Source: Bacillus sp. ISL-55 (GTDB lineage: Bacteria; Bacillota; Bacilli; Bacillales; Cytobacillaceae). From it: a stretch of 49,634 nucleotides of DNA. Position numbers and translations under genes: made by a program. The DNA lies in contig NZ_JAGGQU010000035.1 of the NCBI RefSeq assembly GCF_018613155.1, positions 1-49,634 on the forward strand, read 5' to 3'. The notes under the pieces are model-generated. The model was given only the letters and a program-made list of their open reading frames with translations, had not been told where the DNA came from and ran no database searches. Positions 32,963 through 42,304 of the stretch are shown here, in pieces (position 1 is the stretch's first letter; each line of letters opens with the position of its first letter).

Positions 32963-33520
32963 CTAAACATTTTTATATAGCATCTCTAAGATACTTCCTT
33001 GGTTTTTATCTTCGTCATCAACAGGGTTTTCGGTTAAAGCATACCTAATTGCCTTTCTCCACCCTCTTTTATCGTCAGCATGTCCCGTAATAGCATTCGC
33101 CATTGTAAATAACCACCATCGCTCTTCTCTACTCAAACCCATCCAATTCTTCAATGCCATTGGAATGAGTTGAGGATCTGAGTCCTCTATAGCCCACATT
33201 AGCAATACCATCTCTTTTCCCAATAACCGTTCAACTGGAACATGACCGATTTTAAACCTTCCAACTGTAACATCCTTTTCTTTAAGCCTATTATTAAAGG
33301 CTGTAGTTAAAGGATCTTTGATTAAATTCCACTTATGCCTATCTAACGTTACTTTCAAATTTTCTTCCACAATACCTGTATTCTGTTCCTCTGCTTCATC
33401 CCATTCAAAGCGTTCATAAACCGCAATATCTTCCTTTGGGCTTTTTGGCGTTACAAGTAAAAAATGGTGTTTTGACTCATCAGGAGTATAACCAAAACCT
33501 AACGCCTTTCTTTTTGCCAT
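32963..33520 (-). CDS. DUF3780-like protein
   Basis: A 185-residue protein beginning MAKRKALGFGYTPDESKHHFLLV, which I recognise as the DUF3780 family usually found between DUF499 and DUF1156 genes. It has a beta-rich N-terminal half and a helical C-terminal half (WMGLSREERWWLFTMANAI). No catalytic motif is evident. AAGGAGG precedes the ATG, 12 bases after the DUF499 gene stop, and the methyltransferase gene starts 15 bases downstream, so it is inside the operon. Its role is unknown, perhaps an adaptor in the complex. Confidence 0.78.
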   Translation of the reverse strand: MAKRKALGFGYTPDESKHHFLLVTPKSPKEDIAVYERFEWDEAEEQNTGIVEENLKVTLDRHKWNLIKDPLTTAFNNRLKEKDVTVGRFKIGHVPVERLLGKEMVLLMWAIEDSDPQLIPMALKNWMGLSREERWWLFTMANAITGHADDKRGWRKAIRYALTENPVDDEDKNQGSILEMLYKNV

Positions 33521-33532
33521 AAGATTGCCTCC

Positions 33533-36500
33533 TTATTGGCTTATACTATTCTTATGTGACTCCAAGCTGTATTTATTTTCTGCTATCCAATCTTCAAAAT
33601 ATTGACCTTTTTCAAATCTACATTTTTCAATACTCATGGATATTTCAACATTCTTTTCTTTAAAGAATACATTACGTAGTTCATCTAATTGCTTAACAAA
33701 AGTCTCCGTTTCATGATAAACATAATTGTCAAGTGAGAGTTCTAACCAACTTTGTTGCACTGTATTAGTCTTTTCAAATACTTGTAAACTAACACCCGAT
33801 ACCTTTGCTTTATGCTTGTTCAGCATTTCAAGTTGCTTATACACATCTGCCGTAACAGAGGCTCTGAGCGAATTAGTTAGTATTAATGGAATCTCTTTAT
33901 TTATTTCAAATTTTGTTTCCGTTATCGGAATTGATATTGGCTCAGAAAATATTCCTAAATCTTCATGTACAGCGATTGCTTGTACAAACTTTGTTCCATT
34001 TGGCACTTCAAACATATCTTCATATACCCCACCACTATTTTTGGGGTTAGAACCATCAGTGGTATATTTAATTGTAACTTTTGGTGACGATGCTTTTAAT
34101 TCTATATAGTTCTTTCCATTTTTATCAAATGAATTATATTGTAACTGAACATTATTTTCCCATCGTGTTATTGCACCAGTAGAATGCTTTCCTTTTGAAT
34201 CTACACACAAAAACGTTAAAGCCAACTCAGTCGTCTTGAATGCGTTTAAGTCTGGTACTTCAGATGAACCAGTGGTCGCATCTCCATTTATCTCATAATA
34301 GACTTTATCTCCATTTTGTGGAGTAATTTTTAAAGTCACTTCACCTGTCTGTTCGTCTCTATATGCTTCTCTCACATTTACAGATGTTTCAGGTGCAGGA
34401 GGTTCCTTGTCAAGATATCCTCCTTCTTCAACCCAAACCCCTTTTTTCAGGCATTCACTTTTTAAATCATCTAATGCCTTCGGATGATGCCACGACCAAG
34501 AAGTAGTTGTCGCTACACGCTCTTTTAGATCAACCCATCGCATTTGTCGAGAAGAAAATATACGTGTTTCAAATTTTCTTCTGAATTCCTCTGTAGTGGT
34601 ATCTTTAACAAATTTCATTACCTCAATTAATACATTTCGAATTTGCTCTTCTGCATCAAATCTATTATTCTTAAACTCCATTTTAAAGTCACTATAATCA
34701 AAACCATCTATTGTTGGGTAGTACAATGTCATAAATGTTTCCCTTGAAGTTTGTATTAAATTCAACTCAACTTTATGAAGGATATCTTGGGCTTGTTGAT
34801 ACTGTGTATCACTTTCAGAAATCTTATCCTCATTTTTCATTCGGTTAATAATAGATTGAACTGCTTTTAACTGTTTAGCAACCTCTAATAAATTTTCCAT
34901 ATTTTTACTTTGGCCTGTTAAAAACATAACTCTATTTTTGTATTTAACACTCTCATAAAATTCTTCTAAATCTTTCTTTAGCCCAATGCCATTTGGATTA
35001 GGTTCAAATAAAATTAGAATTATTTTATCTTGTTTTATTTCAATTTCATCAATCGCAGGGAAAACTTCAACTTCCTGGTAACAGTCCTTTAGTTCTGGTG
35101 TGAATTTTTCTGCAAGTACCTTTTTAATTTCTTGTTTTGCAATCTCGTCTGAATATGTGTCTACTAATGATAGTAATTCAGCATTAACATTTTTTACATC
35201 TTTAAAAAATAGACGATTATCACGATCAGAATATAAATACCATGCTTTTACCTTGAATTGCTCCAACGAACTTTTAATCTCAGTAATATTCCTACCTGGT
35301 CTCACCATAATCCCAACTGCTTCTTGTAGGGATAGTCCGTTAATTACTCCCGTTACATCACCTAAAGATGAAACTAAGAGTAATTTGCTAAGATCTTGCA
35401 TATCATGGCCACTTGACAACGAATCAATTTCTTCGGATACCGATTTTCCATTTTGGGCAATATCGTGTGAAATGGCATTTGTCAATCTTGGCTTAATACT
35501 ACGTACCATAGAGAACATTTCAGTATTATTCAAGTCCATATCAAATGCATTTAGCAGATAGTTTGATTTAGCTTTTGGTTCGCTCCCATTATATAAGTTT
35601 TTCACCATAATCCTTGTAAGCCTAATAAAACCCCTTGTTTGTTGGAATCCTGGATTTTCTTTAAATCGAGCAAACAAATCTTTTATAGAAGGATGAAAAG
35701 GGTACGCATCCTTAATACCTGTATAGACCTGCTCAGGAGATAAGTTCGTATAGTTCATTTGCTTCGCTTCTTTAACTGCTTCCTTATAAGCCATAGCAAT
35801 TTCATGTTTTTCATCTTCTGTTGCAGTAGTCTCAAACAATCGCTTTTCTAAAATATGGTACAAATCATCAGAAGTTGTTCCAACAGGTTCAATATTTATG
35901 GAACTGCGGCCAATTTCATTTTCCAAGTTTTTAAATGACTTTTGTATTAAGCCTGAACCCGTTTCATACGTTGCTTGTAAGTCTGAAATTACAAGGCATA
36001 CATTGTGCAGTTCTGCTTTACCAAGGGCGTTAAAAAGATTAGATAAAGCATTAGTAGTAATATCCGCAAGTGTTCCTGTACCCGCAGTCATTGTTCTTGC
36101 ATATTCGAGGTAAGGAGGTAGTTCATCAAGCAAAATTAATGTCGGTTGACCTTTTAGTAGATTAATCCAAGCCGATTGTCCTGGAGCTTTTAAAGGTGCA
36201 TAATAATCCTTAAACAGCTCTTCTTTACCAAGCTGTCTTGCTATTTCACCCCAAATACCATAAGGAATGTCACTTTCTCGACCTGTATATGCAACAACCC
36301 TAATCTCTTCATCAAATGTAGATGTCCCACCTAATATTTTCTTTCTAAGCGAAGGATTTTGAGCCAATAGCCCAAGAGCAACCATATTGTGGGTTTTCCC
36401 GCCCCCCATACTTTGAGTCAACTTTACTAATCCGCTTGGTGCTTTTCCTTCAAACCTTTTAAATGCAGTTTCAAATACCAATTGCATACCTTCTGTAATA

Positions 36501-36631
36501 TATGTCTCATTAAAAAATGCTTCTGAGTCAATCGAATTATCAATTAAGTTTGCTAAATCTAACGTGTCATCTCTCTTCGCTTCATCAAAAACACTTTGTC
36601 TTGGCTTACATGCTTCAAAAAGGGTTTTCAT
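33533..36631 (-). CDS. DUF499 AAA-type ATPase, first gene of defence operon
   Basis: A 1032-residue P-loop ATPase. The N-terminus MKTLFEACKPRQSVFDEAKRD and Walker A LTQSMGGGKTHNMVAL (GGGKTH, near residue 70) are the DUF499 signature. Walker B is LILLDELPPYLEY near residue 168. The C-terminal third has beta-rich segments (YYEINGDATTGSSEV, VTIKYTTDGSNPKNSGG) like sugar-binding or Ig-like folds. GGGAGG precedes the ATG. A promoter with TTGAAC and TATATT spaced 17 bases lies about 77-105 bases upstream. It is the likely motor of the helicase-methylase-ATPase type system. Confidence 0.88.
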   Translation of the reverse strand: MKTLFEACKPRQSVFDEAKRDDTLDLANLIDNSIDSEAFFNETYITEGMQLVFETAFKRFEGKAPSGLVKLTQSMGGGKTHNMVALGLLAQNPSLRKKILGGTSTFDEEIRVVAYTGRESDIPYGIWGEIARQLGKEELFKDYYAPLKAPGQSAWINLLKGQPTLILLDELPPYLEYARTMTAGTGTLADITTNALSNLFNALGKAELHNVCLVISDLQATYETGSGLIQKSFKNLENEIGRSSINIEPVGTTSDDLYHILEKRLFETTATEDEKHEIAMAYKEAVKEAKQMNYTNLSPEQVYTGIKDAYPFHPSIKDLFARFKENPGFQQTRGFIRLTRIMVKNLYNGSEPKAKSNYLLNAFDMDLNNTEMFSMVRSIKPRLTNAISHDIAQNGKSVSEEIDSLSSGHDMQDLSKLLLVSSLGDVTGVINGLSLQEAVGIMVRPGRNITEIKSSLEQFKVKAWYLYSDRDNRLFFKDVKNVNAELLSLVDTYSDEIAKQEIKKVLAEKFTPELKDCYQEVEVFPAIDEIEIKQDKIILILFEPNPNGIGLKKDLEEFYESVKYKNRVMFLTGQSKNMENLLEVAKQLKAVQSIINRMKNEDKISESDTQYQQAQDILHKVELNLIQTSRETFMTLYYPTIDGFDYSDFKMEFKNNRFDAEEQIRNVLIEVMKFVKDTTTEEFRRKFETRIFSSRQMRWVDLKERVATTTSWSWHHPKALDDLKSECLKKGVWVEEGGYLDKEPPAPETSVNVREAYRDEQTGEVTLKITPQNGDKVYYEINGDATTGSSEVPDLNAFKTTELALTFLCVDSKGKHSTGAITRWENNVQLQYNSFDKNGKNYIELKASSPKVTIKYTTDGSNPKNSGGVYEDMFEVPNGTKFVQAIAVHEDLGIFSEPISIPITETKFEINKEIPLILTNSLRASVTADVYKQLEMLNKHKAKVSGVSLQVFEKTNTVQQSWLELSLDNYVYHETETFVKQLDELRNVFFKEKNVEISMSIEKCRFEKGQYFEDWIAENKYSLESHKNSISQ

Positions 36632-36707
36632 TTTTTTCCTCCCGCAAGTCAGTATTCAAATTTTCTATTAAAATAGTAGTAAAAAAAAGAAAATCAAAAG
36701 TAAAAAC

Positions 36708-36736
36708 AATATAAAAGATAAAAATATAAAGTTCAA
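36708..36736 (-). promoter_or_regulatory. Promoter of the DUF499-DUF1156-helicase operon
   Basis: On the minus strand TTGAAC (36736-36731) and TATATT (36713-36708) are separated by exactly 17 bases in an A/T-rich leader. It lies between the small gene at 36775-37014 and the DUF499 gene. Confidence 0.5.
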
Positions 36737-36774
36737 AACGTATATTCTCTGTCAAAAAAACGAATCTATTTTAC

Positions 36775-37014
36775 TTAACAATCTATATTGAGTATTTTTT
36801 TGACAATCTCTAAACGCCGTTTTCCACATTGTTGTTGAATAATAGTCGTGAATCTGTGATTTTTCACAAATTTATTGGGATTATTCTCATGTAGTGCTTT
36901 AATGAATTCTATCATCTGCTGTTCTGAAATTTCATTATTCCAATGATCATCGATTATTTCATTTACTGCGGAAGCTAAGTCTCTTTGCGTTCGATGAAAC
37001 AACTTCAACTCCAA
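36775..37014 (-). CDS. small hypothetical protein (79 aa)
   Basis: A 79-residue helical, basic protein: (M)ELKLFHRTQRDLASAVNEII, then SEQQMIEFIKALHENNP and QQCGKRRLEIVKKIL. The TTG start at 37014 has GGGAGGGG five bases upstream. It sits just upstream of the DUF499 operon promoter and may be an associated regulator or accessory protein, as small genes of this size often accompany such loci. I do not assign a family. Confidence 0.65.
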   Translation of the reverse strand: MELKLFHRTQRDLASAVNEIIDDHWNNEISEQQMIEFIKALHENNPNKFVKNHRFTTIIQQQCGKRRLEIVKKILNIDC

Positions 37015-37148
37015 AATCGCCCCTCCCTTTTCACCTTACTTTTACTTATCTTTTATTTTACTCTTACTTTTTAGGTATAACAATGGTAGATTCCCCCGCT
37101 ATGATAATATCGTTTGACAAGAACCGACAAAACCCAATTAAACTAAAA

Positions 37149-37194
37149 AGTGACTGTAGACATTAGCCATAAAGCACAAAGGTCTACAGTCACT
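37149..37194. terminator. Rho-independent terminator after the nuclease gene
   Basis: AGTGACTGTAGAC and GTCTACAGTCACT form a perfect 13-base stem with a 20-base loop. On the minus strand it is followed by TTTTTAGTTT. It lies 16 bases after the stop of the nuclease-like gene at 37210. Confidence 0.85.
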
Positions 37195-37209
37195 CTTATA
37201 TTAATATGC

Positions 37210-38151
37210 TTAGCATTTATAAGTGTAGGGTGAGAAGTATTTTAGCATCCTGTCAAAAATCACAGCAATCATATCTATAGTTTCATCTAATTCAGCTAAC
37301 GGTTTAAAGTAGACACCTATTTTCCTCTCCTTGAATTGTATATTTGGATGAATATGCCCCTGCATAGAGGATAAATGGAACTTAAATACATTAAACAGTT
37401 CCTCTCGACTTCTATCAAAATGTAACTCAACAAATGCTTGGCCCCTACCATTTCTAACGGATAATATATAAGTTATCCCTTCTTGCCCTGCTCCAATATG
37501 AATAGAAGAACCATATTTACTTGATCGCTTTTCATAATGAATATTTGGAAAATACGGAATCTTATCCTGTAATTTCCCCAAAGTATAATCCCTTAAATCT
37601 TCAATCCTATCAAAGTCATAAATTTTCTTTCCTATAGTAGCATTTCCGACAAATGTTTTAGGAATTTGCTCTATCTTATAAACTAACCTCATTGGTTCAT
37701 CTACTTGACTAATTATTCCCAAATTATTCAATATATGCATTTTGAATTGTTTATCCAACCACGATACATATTCGATTACATCAGATGATATCTCAACTGC
37801 ATAAAAGTCTATATATTTTTGTTTGTTTCTCTTTAACTCCTCTTCTATCACAAGCAAGTGATCCTGATTGAATCGTAAAGCAACCCAAACGATTATGCCC
37901 TCGTTCATCCCGTTAATGAGATGTATTATTTTATTAAGATGTGCTTCGTCACTCGGATTAATCTGATTCTCAATATAAATTTCCAACCTCCTTAGAGGAT
38001 CTACCGCAAAGAAATCAATTTTTAATTTTCCAAATGGCTTTTCTAATTTTATATTATCTATTTCAAAACCGAGTACATCAGTCATGATATCCTTTTTATA
38101 TTTCTGAAAGAAAGTAAACGTTCGTTCTTTATCAGATCCGTTTTTGCTCAT
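37210..38151 (-). CDS. PD-(D/E)XK nuclease-like protein
   Basis: A 313-residue protein with an N-terminal restriction-endonuclease-like core: PFGKLKIDFFAVD (Asp), RLEIYIENQINPSDEAHLNKII (ExQ variant of the catalytic ExK) and GIIVWVALRFNQDHLLVIEEE. This arrangement is common in small type II-like and DUF4268-related nucleases. The C-terminal part (residues 160-313) has no known motif and ends YFSPYTYKC. The ATG at 38151 lies 63 bases downstream of the XRE gene stop, in the same direction, so the two probably form one unit. The partner could be the adjacent defence operon or be independent. Confidence 0.68.
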   Translation of the reverse strand: MSKNGSDKERTFTFFQKYKKDIMTDVLGFEIDNIKLEKPFGKLKIDFFAVDPLRRLEIYIENQINPSDEAHLNKIIHLINGMNEGIIVWVALRFNQDHLLVIEEELKRNKQKYIDFYAVEISSDVIEYVSWLDKQFKMHILNNLGIISQVDEPMRLVYKIEQIPKTFVGNATIGKKIYDFDRIEDLRDYTLGKLQDKIPYFPNIHYEKRSSKYGSSIHIGAGQEGITYILSVRNGRGQAFVELHFDRSREELFNVFKFHLSSMQGHIHPNIQFKERKIGVYFKPLAELDETIDMIAVIFDRMLKYFSPYTYKC

Positions 38152-38214
38152 AATATTCTCTCTCCCTTTTAATAGAAAGATAGAAGGAAGATAATCCTTC
38201 CTTCCCCACTTACC

Positions 38215-38691
38215 TTACAACAGTTCTTTAATTTTCTCGATTTTCTTTGATAGTTGATACAAGTCATGAATCTTTGTTTTACTATCCCAAGGGCATTCAA
38301 ATAAATTGTTTATTATGGAGACTAAAACTTCCTTCACATTTACATCAACTGTTTTACCTTTTACTGTAAAGTCATTATGAAGCAAGATTTCCGTTATGGA
38401 TTGTTTCTCCCTTTCAATTTCAACTTGGTCAATTTCACCAAATGCCTTACTTATCATTAATTCGTAAGGAATCCCCAGGATAAAGCAAATTCGTAGAACC
38501 TTTGAAAAACTGACCTCGTTTCGCAAAGACCGTTCAATTCTTGAAACGTATGATGGACTAACTTTCGCCATCTTATCCAATTGAGCTAAACTATAGCCTT
38601 TTGCTATTCTATACTCCTTGATTAATTTCCCGAAGTCTTCTGATAGCCCTTCTTTATCTAATTCGGTTGGGCATTCTGCATCTTTGATCAT
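38215..38691 (-). CDS. XRE-family transcriptional regulator
   Basis: A 158-residue repressor-like protein with a standard XRE helix-turn-helix at residues 22-75: LIKEYRIAKGYSLAQLDKMAKVSPSYVSRIERSLRNEVSFSKVLRIC. GGGAGG lies about seven bases before the ATG. The C-terminal 80 residues (IDQVEIEREKQSITEIL and onward) are helical, perhaps for dimerisation. It precedes the nuclease-like gene and probably regulates it, and perhaps the defence operon. Such control genes often delay nuclease expression. Confidence 0.85.
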   Translation of the reverse strand: MIKDAECPTELDKEGLSEDFGKLIKEYRIAKGYSLAQLDKMAKVSPSYVSRIERSLRNEVSFSKVLRICFILGIPYELMISKAFGEIDQVEIEREKQSITEILLHNDFTVKGKTVDVNVKEVLVSIINNLFECPWDSKTKIHDLYQLSKKIEKIKELL

Positions 38692-39071
38692 TGATTATCC
38701 TCCCTTTAAATATGAATCAAATCGATTCAGCCTATTTATTAGTCCAAAAAGAACACCTGTTCTAAAAGCTCTAACCTTAGATTATAGTTATTAGATCCTC
38801 GGAAAATTCAAAAGAGAATGGCACATTTTTTTTATAGTTTCTAATGTTAATGAGGTCATTTTAAGCATTTAACACGTAAGAAAAAAGCCCTCTATTAAGG
38901 GCTTTTCACTCTGCTTCTTATAAGAAAGAAGTGCTTCCGATTTGATTAAAGTTGATATTCATAATGTTATCGAAATCATAATGAAAAAATTAGAGATTAT
39001 ATGCCTTTCACGTTCTTAGTGGTCTATATTTATGAAACGATACTTATGCTCACTCTACTATTCCTTCATTG
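38692..39071. other. 380-bp gap with terminator
   Basis: No gene is visible. The right part is the 3' side of the nuclease gene at 39072, whose terminator is at 38881-38906. The left part should contain the promoter of the XRE gene. No convincing operator dyad was found. Confidence 0.45.
38881..38906. terminator. Bidirectional Rho-independent terminator
   Basis: AAAAGCCCT and AGGGCTTTT form a nine-base stem with a short loop, with A-rich left and T-rich right flanks. It works best on the minus strand (TTTTTTCTTAC follows) and lies 166 bases after the stop of the gene at 39072. Confidence 0.8.
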
Positions 39072-40208
39072 TTAATACCCACTCAAAACCTCAGACATTC
39101 GTTCCAATTTTGAATTATAGCTATCCTCAGTTTCATAAGGGCTTTCTTCCAGAAATTCTACAACCCTTTCATCAACTGGCATACCGCTTCGTACAAATTC
39201 TCGCATCATAATAATATCTCGCTCTTTCATCGTTCTCTCCTTCTTTTTCCTCCCAATGCCTTGTAAGAAGTTGTTAATATGCATATCCTTTTGTTCCTCC
39301 AAGCAAATTGCTTTAAAATTGCATTTATCACATTGCTCTTTATTCTCTGTCTTGTGGAACACACCCATAACTTCTGTGTCGGGTATATTTATGTGTTCTT
39401 CTAACTCAGCCATTCTCTTCGCACTTTGCTGAATTATATTTCGTAGACTATCAGTATCGTATGTATCTATAACATATGATTTGCTTGTGCCATTTTCTAA
39501 GTATTCATTACTCACCAGGATGTCTTGTATGTTCGCTCCATATGTATTTTCTAAATACATTGCATAGAGAGCAAGCTGTTGTGCATCTTGCGGTTTCTTC
39601 TTTCCCGACTTCCAGTCAATAATTCCCCATATATCATTATCTTGGTCATGATATATTAGATCGGCTGAAAGAATCACTTTAACTCCATCCACATAAAATG
39701 AACGGAATTTTTCCGCCTCCATTATTTTTACACTTCCTTTAACAATAAGTTCATTAATTGTTGTAGAATGGATAAATCCGCTAACGCACTTGTCTATTCT
39801 TTGCTTGATAAACTGAGTAGTATTCTTACCCAAACCACCATCATAATAAATCTCATAAAGCATAGTATTTGCTTTGGGATCTTTGTACCACAGGTCTAAA
39901 TCACTTTTGGACTTTCTAAACGACTGTTCAAGCATATCACTCAACCTTCCCCTTATTTTAGTTTCAGATAAGACCTCTCCTGTTTCCATAAATGTATTAA
40001 CTTCTTCTTCAATGATTTGGTGAAGCAATTCTCCAAAGAGTAAAAACACATTTTTTATGTGTTTCAATCGCCATGCAAGTTGGAGGAATGGTGGCTTACT
40101 CTCAAACTCACCTCTCTTAGCAATATAATAGTTTAATGCCCACTTCATTTCGCACTCCATTAGCATCTTGTGTTTTGACAGTGACCAGAACCCGTATTTA
40201 TTACGCAT
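39072..40208 (-). CDS. RecB/Cas4-like PD-(D/E)XK nuclease with Cys cluster
   Basis: A 378-residue exonuclease-like protein of the RecB/Cas4/AddB C-terminal family. The N-terminal SLSKHKMLMECEMKWALNYY holds a conserved Cys. LLHQIIEEE has the early His. The catalytic core is LSADLIYHD, then GIIDWKSGKKKP (Asp...ExK-like DWK), then QLALYAMYLENTYG. A C-terminal CDKCNFKAIC matches the Fe-S cluster cysteines. AAAAAGGAGAG precedes the ATG. It stands alone between a terminator and a small gene. Such nucleases occur in phages, plasmids and defence loci; no helicase partner is adjacent. Confidence 0.82.
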   Translation of the reverse strand: MRNKYGFWSLSKHKMLMECEMKWALNYYIAKRGEFESKPPFLQLAWRLKHIKNVFLLFGELLHQIIEEEVNTFMETGEVLSETKIRGRLSDMLEQSFRKSKSDLDLWYKDPKANTMLYEIYYDGGLGKNTTQFIKQRIDKCVSGFIHSTTINELIVKGSVKIMEAEKFRSFYVDGVKVILSADLIYHDQDNDIWGIIDWKSGKKKPQDAQQLALYAMYLENTYGANIQDILVSNEYLENGTSKSYVIDTYDTDSLRNIIQQSAKRMAELEEHINIPDTEVMGVFHKTENKEQCDKCNFKAICLEEQKDMHINNFLQGIGRKKKERTMKERDIIMMREFVRSGMPVDERVVEFLEESPYETEDSYNSKLERMSEVLSGY

Positions 40209-40404
40209 TTATCTCTCTCCTTTTTTAATAGGGTTGTCTATGTAACAGCATTAAAAAGACACTCTCCATTTATCGGAAAATGCCTTATCTTTACTCACTG
40301 AATTTTGTTGTTTCTTATATAACAGATACATATTTCCACTCCTCCATTGTTCAGTAGTTTTAATATATCGCATTATTAACCGTCAATTTATTTCTAAAGC
40401 ACTA

Positions 40405-40653
40405 TCAGAAGTTATTAATCGCTTCATCAATTATGTATTCTTTTACCCTAACCCAGATATCTATTATGCTATATGTTTCGATTTCCTCATTGTTCAGATA
40501 GCTCCATATTTCATCTTCATAGTCATCTTCATTGACAAAGGAAAGAAGGTAATCAGTTGTAGAATTATACTCTTCTCTCCTTCTGTAACAAAAGGTATTA
40601 TCCAATGCAATGTTTGCAAGACCATTTATGATTTCATCCAATTTCCTTATCAA
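40405..40653 (-). CDS. small hypothetical acidic protein (82 aa)
   Basis: An 82-residue acidic helical protein (NEDDYEDEIWSYLNNEEIETYSIIDIW) with a TTG start at 40653 and GGGTGG seven bases upstream. No family is recognised. It lies upstream of the RecB-like nuclease gene but is separated from it by 196 bp. The strong acidity is like DNA-mimic or nuclease-inhibitor proteins, which is only a suggestion. Confidence 0.55.
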   Translation of the reverse strand: MIRKLDEIINGLANIALDNTFCYRRREEYNSTTDYLLSFVNEDDYEDEIWSYLNNEEIETYSIIDIWVRVKEYIIDEAINNF

Positions 40654-40852
40654 ATCCTTACCACCCTTTTTCTATATTATCCACGCTAATGTCCAGAATG
40701 TTTTTTTGTAAATTACCAATTCTAATTTCACATATCCCCCAAAAGGCCCTTGACGCCAGTCATTAGCTTTCTATTATTTATTACATACTTCTCCTACAAT
40801 CTTTATTTTTTGAACCAACCTAAATTTACAACAGGCTAATATTCTTCACCTA

Positions 40853-40996
40853 TTAACCAAAACAACCTTTTATTGCACGTATCACTTTCAATGCCATTTC
40901 ATTTTGGAGTTCAATTTTCGATTTTGTAGTTTCACTCAACTTAGTTGTTCCTCTAATTGGTGTGATTATCTTTTTAGGTTTTATTGGTTTATTCAT
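40853..40996 (-). CDS. small basic peptide (47 aa)
   Basis: A 47-codon gene: MNKPIKPKKIITPIRGTTKL at the start and RAIKGCFG at the end. AGGAGG lies seven bases before the ATG, a strong signal for such a short frame. The peptide is Lys-rich and has no membrane segment. Genes of this size with strong SD sites recur along this plasmid-like stretch. The function is unknown. Confidence 0.55.
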   Translation of the reverse strand: MNKPIKPKKIITPIRGTTKLSETTKSKIELQNEMALKVIRAIKGCFG

Positions 40997-41118
40997 GTGC
41001 AATCCTCCTAATTAAGATGAAAAGCCACCCCACTCTATACAATAGCAAAAGGCCACATTTCTTTTACTCGTAGCAAGTCTGTTTCTAAAGGAGTTTTTCA
41101 ACTTAACTACATACCAAT

Positions 41119-41874
41119 CTAAATATCCATCTGTTGGTAAAAATTAGATCCCTGTTGTATGATTGACTTAATTTTATATACTTCATTTTCAACCTCTAAT
41201 AGTCTTTTAAATGCAATTACTTCACTATCACTTGATTCACTACATAAATTTTCAATTTGTTCAGATACTCTCTGAAGTAAAAGATTTATGATTCCAAATT
41301 TCCTCTCAATCATTAGCTTCTCCGATTCTCTTAACCTTATTAATGCCAAGTCCGTATTTACCTTATTGATAAATTCATAAAAATCAAGATTACCTTTTTT
41401 CTGATTACAAGATAAACAACTCGTTACGCAATTCGAAAAGGTTGTATGGCCGCCCTTCGAGATGGGTTTGATGTGTTCCAGTGTATTGCCTTCCTTCCGA
41501 CAATAAAAGCAAGTGTACGAATCTCTTTCAAATATCATTCTCCGAATAGCCTTATGGCTAAAAGGCTTAAAAATCTTCGTTTCACTTACGACAAATGCTA
41601 ATCCCTCTTTAACTAATGAGGTTGCAATTTCATAGGATGTTTTATAACTGTATGACTTTCCCTTTACGAGTTGTACTTTAATCTCTGCACCTTTTTTTAG
41701 AACTCTATCTTTGCGATCAGGATTGTTTTTATGTATCTTTCGCTTGATTTTGAAGCATTTCTTGCAAACACCTTTTCTTTTACGAGAAGACTTTTTATCA
41801 AATTCCGTATAATACTTCTCTTTACCGCAAAAAGTACAGTTCTTGTACAGCATACAGACAGTTCCAACTTCCAT
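41119..41874 (-). CDS. HNH endonuclease
   Basis: A 251-residue nuclease. An N-terminal zinc-binding segment (CTFCGKEKYYTEF, CKKCFKIKR) is followed by a central HNH domain near residues 105-165: RRMIFERDSYTCFYCRKEGNTLEHIKPISKGG, then NCVTSCLSCNQKKGNL. All HNH residues and zinc cysteines appear present, so it should be active. A helical C-terminus follows. GGGAG lies about ten bases before the ATG; a second Met seven residues later is an alternative. HNH enzymes of this form are common in phages, plasmids and defence loci. Confidence 0.85.
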   Translation of the reverse strand: MEVGTVCMLYKNCTFCGKEKYYTEFDKKSSRKRKGVCKKCFKIKRKIHKNNPDRKDRVLKKGAEIKVQLVKGKSYSYKTSYEIATSLVKEGLAFVVSETKIFKPFSHKAIRRMIFERDSYTCFYCRKEGNTLEHIKPISKGGHTTFSNCVTSCLSCNQKKGNLDFYEFINKVNTDLALIRLRESEKLMIERKFGIINLLLQRVSEQIENLCSESSDSEVIAFKRLLEVENEVYKIKSIIQQGSNFYQQMDI

Positions 41875-41899
41875 TAACCTCTTCTCCCTTCCTTTAACA

Positions 41900-42097
41900 T
41901 TAGGTATTTATACTTTCTATGATTAGGATTATTGTGAGCAAAACATGAACGTTGATTGCTACCATGAAAATACGTTTTGACACACTATGTCTAATCTCTC
42001 TCTTTACACCATGACTGTTGAGGAGTTCATCTATTGTAATAATAGTAACGATAAAGCCACCAATTATGAGAAGCATCACGACTTGAATTAGTTCCAT
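41900..42097 (-). CDS. small membrane protein (65 aa)
   Basis: A 65-residue protein with two predicted membrane helices: MLLIIGGFIVTIITI near the N-terminus and VAINVHVLLTIILIIESI near the C-terminus, joined by a basic loop (HGVKREIRHSVSKR). The ATG at 42097 is used; a GTG-GTG pair just upstream is also in frame. It begins ten bases after the small gene at 42107 and ends 26 bases before the HNH gene start, so these may be co-transcribed. A holin-like or toxin-like role is possible but not shown. Confidence 0.6.
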   Translation of the reverse strand: MELIQVVMLLIIGGFIVTIITIDELLNSHGVKREIRHSVSKRIFMVAINVHVLLTIILIIESINT

Positions 42098-42106
42098 CAC
42101 CACCCA

Positions 42107-42250
42107 TTACCTTCTTCGATTTATTAGTTCAATAGCTTTATCAATTCTCTTTATGATTTTACTAAAACCAAAATCAGGCACTCTTGAAGCAGGTCGGTAT
42201 GGATTCTTCTTTCTTGCCTTCCCTCTACTAATTCCTGTTTTTTTCTGCAC
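42107..42250 (-). CDS. small basic peptide (47 aa)
   Basis: A 47-codon frame from GTG (42250) with GGGGTG five bases upstream. It reads MQKKTGISRGKARKKNPYRP, then ASRVPDFGFSKIIKRIDKAI, and ends LINRRR. It is very basic, with an internal Pro/Gly break, so it could bind nucleic acid. It ends just before the small membrane protein gene in the same direction. No family is recognised. Confidence 0.5.
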   Translation of the reverse strand: MQKKTGISRGKARKKNPYRPASRVPDFGFSKIIKRIDKAIELINRRR

Positions 42251-42304
42251 ATTATCACCCCTAATACGTTTGTGAAAAATTATTTATGAATTGTGATATT
42301 ACTG

